Origin: a virus
IMG/VR virus record: IMGVR_UViG_3300046462_000050
Span: 1 to 27,921 of that record
Length of the DNA: 27,921 nucleotides
Strand: one strand, 5' to 3'
This document shows positions 23,067-27,921 of this stretch, piece after piece. Every line of letters starts with the position of its first letter. Within the stretch, counting starts at the first letter, position 1. The notes beneath the pieces are model-generated. The model searched no databases and was not told where the DNA came from. It saw only the letters and a list, made by a program, of their open reading frames with translations. The translations under genes were made by a program, and so were the position numbers.

Positions 23067-23158
23067 GGGTCATATCTCCTGATAACAAATTCGGCAATCA
23101 TCAAGGCAAGAAACGTAACCGCCAAGACGACCGCGATGGTTTGCGCCAAAGTGTGCAT
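23063..23158 (-). CDS. 31-aa single-pass membrane microprotein
   Basis: This short gene fills what would otherwise be a 91-bp gap. Its ATG overlaps the scaffold stop (TAATG), and its TGA overlaps the next gene's ATG (ATGA). The translation starts MHTLAQTIAVVLAVTFLALM and ends with a short charged tail (RRYDP). Residues about 4-25 form one hydrophobic membrane-spanning helix with positive charges after it. No independent Shine-Dalgarno is obvious, so it would rely on coupling. The AGGAG for the following gene lies inside its own last codons. Function is unknown: a small holin-like or virion membrane peptide is possible, but the position inside a head module gives no direct support. Confidence 0.55.
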   Translation of the reverse strand: MHTLAQTIAVVLAVTFLALMIAEFVIRRYDP

Positions 23159-24024
23159 TAAGCCGATATATCATACACGCCAGTAATTTTTCTATTCAGA
23201 TATCGCATTTCGTTTACCTCATGAACTCCGTTCTTGCGAAAGCGCGCTATCCAATCCTTGTCGGCCATCAACTCAGCCTTTCTCGCCATCGCAGCCTCAA
23301 CGGTATCAGGTGACGAATTATTACCCTCCACCAGTCTGTCCTCACTGATGCCGGAGCCGATCTTGCGGAACAATTCGGCAATGACATCGACGCCGGCGGC
23401 TTTCGCCATGGTGTCGTAGAGTTCCTGGCTGATACCGAGCTTGCGGGCTCCTTCCATGGCCTGCAACTGATTGGCATTGAACTTCGGTCCCCAGGATTCC
23501 TTGATCTTGGCAACGCCCTGGTCCCATTTTGCCTTGGCTTCTAGCGCGTCGGTGGCATCGCTTTGCTCAGCGTGCTTGACCATGGCGGATGCGAGCGCCT
23601 TGGCGGCGTCCTTCGGGATGTGGTTTTCGAAGGCGGCCTTGCGCAGCGTGTCGGCAAAGGCGTCATCTATTGCCGAGCCGTCAGCCAGCTTGATGTCGGA
23701 GAAGTCGTACAGTTTAGGATCGATCGGCTTGCCCAGCCGGTTCCAGACGTTGTTCCAGGCCGGATCGTTGCCGTCCTTGGGCAGCCGGATCAACTGATCG
23801 GCGGGCGCGCCCAGGTGGCGTTCGGCGGCGCGGTGCGCCTTGCTGGCTTCGATGGCGGCCTTGACCGGATCGTCGGCCCAGCCCTTGTTCTGCAAATAGC
23901 CGATGGTTTCGGCATCGGCCTTACCCTCGTACCAGGGCGCTGTCGGGGTAGTGGGTGGTGTTGCTGTCGTTCCGGTGGCCGTTGTCGCGGTCGTTGCGGC
24001 AGCCCCGGTGTCGGCTTCAGGCAT
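23158..24024 (-). CDS. Putative capsid scaffolding / assembly protein (288 aa)
   Basis: It probably guides procapsid assembly and leaves before or during packaging. Evidence is composition and position: between the connector and capsid genes, predominantly charged and helical, with an Ala/Thr-rich disordered start (residues 4-25) leading into PWYEGKADAETIGYLQNKGW. That opening is typical of scaffold-like proteins in podoviruses. A helical stretch rich in Lys and Glu follows in the middle, and the basic C-terminus (RFRKNGVHEVNEMRYL) could be the capsid-binding end. The ATG has an AGGAG Shine-Dalgarno (TAGGAGAAAATACCG then ATG). The stop overlaps the next start as TAATG. There is no protease motif, so a separate maturation protease is not encoded here. 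Confidence 0.75.
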   Translation of the reverse strand: MPEADTGAAATTATTATGTTATPPTTPTAPWYEGKADAETIGYLQNKGWADDPVKAAIEASKAHRAAERHLGAPADQLIRLPKDGNDPAWNNVWNRLGKPIDPKLYDFSDIKLADGSAIDDAFADTLRKAAFENHIPKDAAKALASAMVKHAEQSDATDALEAKAKWDQGVAKIKESWGPKFNANQLQAMEGARKLGISQELYDTMAKAAGVDVIAELFRKIGSGISEDRLVEGNNSSPDTVEAAMARKAELMADKDWIARFRKNGVHEVNEMRYLNRKITGVYDISA

Positions 24025-24316
24025 CGGTATTTTCTCCTAGGTTGATTGGCCGGCCGGTAGCGACCATGAAAATCTGTTCCGGCGAGAGACTCAAGAAACG
24101 CTGTATTTCAAGGAACACCTCGCGGCGGCCCTCAAGGACCAGCGTGCGGTGAATATCGATCGGCGCGCCGCGCTTCTCTATTGCTACGCAGGTTTCCCCG
24201 GCGCGGCAGAAATCCGCCATGTAGGTCAGCACCGCCTGTCCAGATGGCGAACCAAATGCCATGCGGAAGTTGCGGCAATGGGCCTCGATCGACTCGACTG
24301 CGGCCTGGTCGGACAT
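24017..24316 (-). CDS. Bbp19-like small phage protein (99 aa)
   Basis: The layout resembles the Bbp19-like domain of Bordetella-phage-type podoviruses. A core like FGSPSGQAVLTYMADFC is followed by a short variable loop, then LEGRREVFLEIQRFL and SPEQIF. In those phages the gene also sits directly after the portal. Function is unknown to me; position suggests a connector or head-assembly accessory. The start is fixed by the preceding portal stop (TAA then ATG). Its end overlaps the scaffold start by 8 bp. The family call is from memory of the pattern and moderately sure. Confidence 0.7.
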   Translation of the reverse strand: MSDQAAVESIEAHCRNFRMAFGSPSGQAVLTYMADFCRAGETCVAIEKRGAPIDIHRTLVLEGRREVFLEIQRFLSLSPEQIFMVATGRPINLGENTDA

Positions 24317-26122
24317 TTACGGCCCCGGACCTTGCTGCGGTTGCTGCTGCGGCTGGCCTTGCGGTGCGCCGCCCTGTTGTCCCATGCCGGCCTTGGCCTG
24401 CACGGCTTGGGCTTTCATCATAGCCGCCTGGCTGGGCATCGCCTGTATTTGTTGCTGTATTTGCTGCGCCTTGGCGCGGTTCTGCGCCTTCTGCGCCATG
24501 GCCCGCTTGTCGGCCATCCAGCGTTCCGGCGTGCCGTTGATGTCTGCGATATCCGGCAGTGCCACCTGAAAATCGAACGGATCGTAGATCGACGTATCGC
24601 CGGTCGCCTGGGCTACCTGATGGGCTATATCCAAAGTTCTAGTGAAACCGGACACTTCGCCGGCCCGTTGGGCCTTTGCCAGCGGGCTTGTATAAACAAC
24701 CTTGTATTCGCCCTTGGCCTCGGCAAGCCTAGGAGGCATGGGCGGCAGGAGCCGTTGCTCGGCCAGTAGGTCCAGTTCTCTGTCTATCATCGGCCCGAGA
24801 TACTCGGACTGCTGCCGCCCAAGGGTAGGCGCGATCAAGATGCCCTTTTGATTAACGATCTCAGTGACCTGCGTAGCGGTCAGGATTTTCTCGTCGAGGA
24901 TGAGTTTGAACAGACTGACCAGGAAGGCGTCCTGGATCAGTTCCTTTTCCATGTCCATCATCTTCTCGGAAATCTGGATGTTCCCCGCGGGGAGCACGTC
25001 GATGAGTTTCTTGCCGTCCTCGGTCATGGCACCCTTGTTGAGCGCGCCCGGCCGCATGGAGAAGCCTACGATGCCGTCATCCCCGGTGATGAACACGGGC
25101 GCCACCGCGCGGTGGCCTTGCGTGAGGAAGTCGGCCTTTTGCGCGTTGAGCGTCTTGAGCGCCGGCAGCACCATCTGCGCCGGCCCGCGCCCGTACACCT
25201 CGTTCGGTCCCTGGTCGTATCGGCTTGGGCATATCGGTAGCGAGCGATAACCGCCTTCAGGGGCCATCAGGCAGCGGCCTTCGATAGAGACATAATACGA
25301 ACAAAACGGCAGGCCGCGCTTGTCGAGGCGTTCGCTATCGAAGTCGTGGCGCGGCTTGACGAAGTGCAGGAAGTTGTACGGCCACTGGCTGTTCTGTTTC
25401 AGCGGCGCGTGCAGGCTCGCGGGTAGAGCTTCGATGCCCCATTTCTGCACCGCCTGGTATGCCGTGAGCCGGAACCAGCGCACGAACCGATCGACAAGGC
25501 CCTGATGGTTTTCCCCCAGGAACAGTTCACCGAGCGGGATCGACTTGTAGCGCAGGCCGGGCCGTTGGCCGTGGCTCGAGCCGTCGAACTTATCGACGTA
25601 CATCGCCGCGTTGCCAAACGCGCCGAGCGACTGAAAGTTGTTCTGGTTCTGCCCGGTGAAATTGCTCGACGGCTGGTTGCGCTGGTTGAACAGTATGCGA
25701 TTGACCTCATCGAACCACAGCCGCGTCTGCCGGTCCTTCATGACGTAATCGTTGTTGGCGGCGAGCGTATGCCATTCCATGTTGCGCGGCGTGAGCATCG
25801 AATCGCAGATGGCGGCGAACCTGTGCAGCGCCATCATGCCGGTGGCGTCGATCTGCTGTTGGGATTTCTTGGTGCCCGGCCAATTGTAGTTCATGTAGAA
25901 AAAAGTGTTGCGCGAGTTGGGGTGAATGAGTTGGGCCACCTCCTCCCACTGGATCGCAAAAGTATTTCGCCAGATCGTCATCTGCGAAAACTCTTGCAGC
26001 AGTTGGGTAACTAGCTCCTGCTCGTCCCACGGTATATCGCGCGGCATTCCATCGAGCACCTGCGCGTTCGCTGAATTAAGCGTGACGTTGAAATTGAAAT
26101 TCGGCTTTGATTTTGCGGCCAT
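24317..26122 (-). CDS. Portal / head-tail connector protein (601 aa)
   Basis: This is the dodecameric ring at the capsid vertex through which DNA enters and leaves and to which the tail attaches. The N-terminal third has the helical connector pattern (TIWRNTFAIQWEEVAQLIHP; TGMMALHRFAAICDSMLTPRN). The middle carries the family hallmark EVYGRGPAQMVLPALKTLN near residue 310, and a long helical stretch follows (MEKELIQDAFLVSLFKLIL). The length is somewhat above T7 gp8, mainly from a low-complexity Gln/Ala/Pro/Gly tail over about the last 75 residues (QQIQQQIQ and PQQQPQQGPGP). I assign it to the podoviral head-tail connector family. Its TAA abuts the ATG of the Bbp19-like gene with no base between. 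Capsid, scaffold and terminase neighbours agree with the call. Confidence 0.93.
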   Translation of the reverse strand: MAAKSKPNFNFNVTLNSANAQVLDGMPRDIPWDEQELVTQLLQEFSQMTIWRNTFAIQWEEVAQLIHPNSRNTFFYMNYNWPGTKKSQQQIDATGMMALHRFAAICDSMLTPRNMEWHTLAANNDYVMKDRQTRLWFDEVNRILFNQRNQPSSNFTGQNQNNFQSLGAFGNAAMYVDKFDGSSHGQRPGLRYKSIPLGELFLGENHQGLVDRFVRWFRLTAYQAVQKWGIEALPASLHAPLKQNSQWPYNFLHFVKPRHDFDSERLDKRGLPFCSYYVSIEGRCLMAPEGGYRSLPICPSRYDQGPNEVYGRGPAQMVLPALKTLNAQKADFLTQGHRAVAPVFITGDDGIVGFSMRPGALNKGAMTEDGKKLIDVLPAGNIQISEKMMDMEKELIQDAFLVSLFKLILDEKILTATQVTEIVNQKGILIAPTLGRQQSEYLGPMIDRELDLLAEQRLLPPMPPRLAEAKGEYKVVYTSPLAKAQRAGEVSGFTRTLDIAHQVAQATGDTSIYDPFDFQVALPDIADINGTPERWMADKRAMAQKAQNRAKAQQIQQQIQAMPSQAAMMKAQAVQAKAGMGQQGGAPQGQPQQQPQQGPGP

Positions 26123-26124
26123 GT

Positions 26125-26586
26125 TTAATTCAATGCGAACCTTCTGGCATCAGGGTCATGCACGGAGAAATTCGGATCGAGCCGCCGGTCGGCCACGATC
26201 CATTTCTGCGCGTAGCGGAACAGTTCGATGCGGTCGTCGTCGTTGAGTTTGATATCGTCTGCGAGGCGACGGAACGCGCCCTGCATCTGCTCCTCGTCTT
26301 TGAAGATTGTGGCATTCAGAATGCGGATGCCGTCCTTGCGAATGATGTCGGCCACGATGGCGCCGCTCTGCGCGATCTTGCCGGCGCTGCACAGGCCGGG
26401 CGGGCGCAATCCGGCGAAGTCGTCAAACAGCGCGTGCAGTAATTCCTCCATGGCTTCGTCGTCGGAATGCGCCACCACCGACATGACCACCGCGCCGAGC
26501 GGGCGATAGCGCGTAGCCGCGATCAGCCGGCCCTGCCATGACGTGCGCAGGACTTCCGGCAGCATTCCGGTGGACAATCTAGCCAC
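26125..26586 (-). CDS. Hypothetical protein between terminase and portal (153 aa)
   Basis: No family recognised. The protein is mixed alpha/beta. An early basic segment (SWQGRLIAATRYRP) is followed by an acidic patch (HSDDEAMEELLHALFDDF) and a charged C-terminus (DIKLNDDDRIELFRYAQKWIV). The start is GTG at 26586, overlapping the end of the 67-aa gene by 8 bp. An in-frame ATG at residue 8 exists but has no clear ribosome binding site, so I prefer the coupled GTG. The stop lies 2 bp before the portal ATG. The position would suit a packaging or connector accessory protein. A small terminase subunit is possible but would normally precede TerL, and I see no helix-turn-helix. Confidence 0.75.
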   Translation of the reverse strand: MARLSTGMLPEVLRTSWQGRLIAATRYRPLGAVVMSVVAHSDDEAMEELLHALFDDFAGLRPPGLCSAGKIAQSGAIVADIIRKDGIRILNATIFKDEEQMQGAFRRLADDIKLNDDDRIELFRYAQKWIVADRRLDPNFSVHDPDARRFALN

Positions 26587-26782
26587 TGTAGCCGCCGAGC
26601 AGGTTTATGGCGCCCAGGCCCATAGCGGTAGCTTGTTTGCTGCTGCCCTGTGGATTGGCGGATTGCAGGAGCTTTTTCTTGCGCTCCTCCTCCTGGTCGG
26701 CCATTTGCTGATTGAGAGCATCGCCCAGCCCGCCTAGCCCCAGGTTGATATTGGCGAGCGATGACGGGTTGGGTGTGGCCAT
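26579..26782 (-). CDS. Small hypothetical virion or morphogenesis protein (67 aa)
   Basis: I do not recognise this family. The N-terminus is Asn/Leu/Gly-rich (NLGLGGLGDAL). A strongly charged helix-prone stretch with EEERKKKLL lies around residues 29-39, and the C-terminus is glycine-rich and hydrophobic (GLGAINLLGGYSG). It sits between terminase and portal, where T7-like phages carry small accessory proteins such as gp6.7 and gp7.3. That is a positional analogy, not demonstrated homology. The ATG is preceded by a GGAG Shine-Dalgarno (GGAGGCGCCGGC then ATG). Its last 8 bases overlap the GTG start of the next gene, indicating translational coupling. It is the first gene after motif copy D. Confidence 0.75.
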   Translation of the reverse strand: MATPNPSSLANINLGLGGLGDALNQQMADQEEERKKKLLQSANPQGSSKQATAMGLGAINLLGGYSG

Positions 26783-26833
26783 GCCGGCGCCTCCATGAGA
26801 GCAGACCGTCGCAAGTTGCTCCGGGGCACCGCC

Positions 26834-26848
26834 TACCGCAAGGCACTG
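26834..26848 (-). promoter_or_regulatory. Copy D of the 15-bp intergenic motif
   Basis: The minus strand reads CAGTGCCTTGCGGTA. It starts directly after the TAA stop of the terminase gene and opens a 66-bp gap before the 67-aa gene. It is one of four same-orientation copies in the window. Function is inferred: a phage promoter or other transcription signal is the simplest reading. Confidence 0.6.
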
Positions 26849-27921
26849 TTAGTCGAACGGCTGGAACGGGTCGAAGTCGATGCCTTCGGCTATTTGCGGG
26901 CCGGAACCGGTCTGCCGGCGCACGTCCATGGAGCCCAATGGCACGTTCTTGGCGTAGCGTTTCATCATCAGGCCGATACGTACGGCCGACAAGATATCGT
27001 CTCTTTCTTTCACGATCTGGCCGTCGCGGCGGTGATAAAGCCGGAACTCGTCAAAGAAATCAGACAGATGGTTGGCGACCTTGAACCTGCCGGTGGTCAT
27101 GCGTTCCTGCATTTCCATGATGCCGGCCTCGGTGGAAAACCCGCCGTCCGGCCAGGTTCCCCACTCTTTGAGCATGTGCAGGCCCTGGTCCTTGTAGAGT
27201 TTCTGCACGGTCTGCCCGGTGTTTCTGTCACCGCGCACATTGCCGTCGTGCGGCCATGCCACCGGCACGGAAGCCCCGATATTGCGCATTGGCACCGCGT
27301 GTTGCAGCGGCCCGCAGTCCTTCATGCGAATGACATGGTGCACATGGATGACATCATTGTCTCGGTCCCACAGCAGCAGCGCCGCCGCGAAGGCGTGCAT
27401 GATGCCGAAGTCCACGCCCCATATTTTTCCCCAATGGCCCGGCACGTTGTCGATGATGGCCTCCGAAATCGATTCCTCCGTGACCTGGAATATCCGGCCC
27501 GACCCCAGCATTGGCACGCCTTTGGCGCGCGCCTCGCGCTCGTGCGCGGGGTAGCCGGCTATGATGGACGCTCTCTGCTCCGGCGGTATGTGTTTGGCGT
27601 CCTCGATCTGCATGGACACCATGCCGCGATCCTCGCTCGGCTCGTCGGTAAAGCGCGTCACCACATCGCTTGGACCTTTAAGCGGCGTGAACGTCATGTA
27701 GGCCATGCCGCCGGTAGCGGCGACGCGGGTCAGTCCTTCCGAGTAGATCGCGAGGTCCGGTTCCTCATCGAACCAGATGAAGTCGAGCGTTTCACCCTGG
27801 AACTTGGCGCGGCCCTGTTCATACGATTTGAAGCGCGCGACGCTGATACCGCCGCTGATATGCTTGACCTGGATAGTGTCGTAAGCGTCCGTGACGCCTC
27901 TGGCGAGAGACGGCTTATCAG
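26849..27921 (-). CDS. Terminase large subunit (TerL), N-terminus beyond the window
   Basis: This is the ATP-driven packaging motor and headful nuclease that loads DNA through the portal. The frame is open to the window edge, leaving 356 visible residues; a methionine at 27706 is internal, not the start. The upstream part holds the Walker B and catalytic glutamate motif FIWFDEEPD (about 27755-27781), followed by the ATPase coupling motif in GGMAYMTFTPLKG. Walker A must lie outside the window. The C-terminal RNase H-like nuclease shows the expected acidic residues: Asp in WGVDFG (about 27412), Asp in WPHDG (about 27247) and the DD of ERDDILSAVRIG (about 27000). The family is usually near 500-600 residues, so roughly the first third is missing. 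The stop codon is followed directly by a copy of the 15-bp intergenic motif. The family call is secure; the subfamily is not. Confidence 0.95.
   Translation of the reverse strand, partial: DKPSLARGVTDAYDTIQVKHISGGISVARFKSYEQGRAKFQGETLDFIWFDEEPDLAIYSEGLTRVAATGGMAYMTFTPLKGPSDVVTRFTDEPSEDRGMVSMQIEDAKHIPPEQRASIIAGYPAHEREARAKGVPMLGSGRIFQVTEESISEAIIDNVPGHWGKIWGVDFGIMHAFAAALLLWDRDNDVIHVHHVIRMKDCGPLQHAVPMRNIGASVPVAWPHDGNVRGDRNTGQTVQKLYKDQGLHMLKEWGTWPDGGFSTEAGIMEMQERMTTGRFKVANHLSDFFDEFRLYHRRDGQIVKERDDILSAVRIGLMMKRYAKNVPLGSMDVRRQTGSGPQIAEGIDFDPFQPFD

Noticed and set aside
24355-24365. GCCTTGCGGTG on the plus strand, nearly the intergenic motif core
   Set aside because: It lies inside the portal's Gln/Pro/Gly-coding tail, in the opposite orientation to the four intergenic copies; chance from low-complexity coding sequence is enough.
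1-27921. tRNA genes, CRISPR arrays, insertion sequences or attachment sites
   Set aside because: I found no cloverleaf-like segment, no regularly spaced repeat array, no transposase and no integrase or obvious direct-repeat attachment site.

Overview
The window is one strand-uniform block of late (packaging, head, tail and entry) genes from a short-tailed, podovirus-like bacteriophage or prophage. Every gene I support lies on the minus strand, so transcription runs from position 27921 towards position 1. The family set (TerL, head-tail connector, Bbp19-like protein, scaffold, capsid, tail tubular proteins A and B, three internal virion proteins) matches T7-like and Bordetella BPP-1/Bbp-like podoviruses. 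No integrase, repressor, replication gene, RNA polymerase, tRNA or host gene is visible, so I cannot say whether this is a free phage or a prophage. The host is probably a Gram-negative bacterium (internal virion proteins and a virion transglycosylase), but I cannot name it.

Layout in transcription order. Packaging and head: terminase large subunit (N-terminus outside the window), two small unknown genes, portal, Bbp19-like protein, scaffold, a 31-aa membrane microprotein, a Cys/His-rich protein, a small basic protein, and a histidine phosphatase with a HiPIP-like four-cysteine tail. After a 201-bp structured leader come the capsid protein (GTG start), two tandemly duplicated cement-like proteins, three small virion-type proteins and a 49-aa microprotein with nonapeptide repeats. 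Adhesins follow: a 753-aa fibre with an S74 auto-cleaving chaperone, a GH16-like spike and a 51-aa coiled coil. Tail: tail tubular protein A, then tail tubular protein B, which is split into two genes with a lectin-like gene inserted between them. Entry: gp14-like, gp15-like (with a C-terminal lytic transglycosylase) and gp16-like internal virion proteins. Last come a collagen-like fibre, a small beta protein and a concanavalin-like lectin.

The genes are packed almost without gaps (TAATG, TGATG and ATGA overlaps, or under 20 bp). Only three intergenic gaps exceed 20 bp, and each begins with the same 15-bp motif (minus strand YARTGCCTTGCGGTR). A fourth copy sits at the window's left edge, directly after the last gene. 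All four copies have the same orientation and overlap or abut a stop codon. This is the strongest non-coding signal here, and a phage-specific promoter or other transcription signal dividing the region into units is the simplest reading. The other standout is the split tail tubular protein B. Carbohydrate-binding-like modules are scattered through tail tubular protein A and both halves of B, and separate fibre, spike and lectin genes add to them, so the virion appears heavily invested in glycan contact. All function calls are by eye from motifs; no database search was run.
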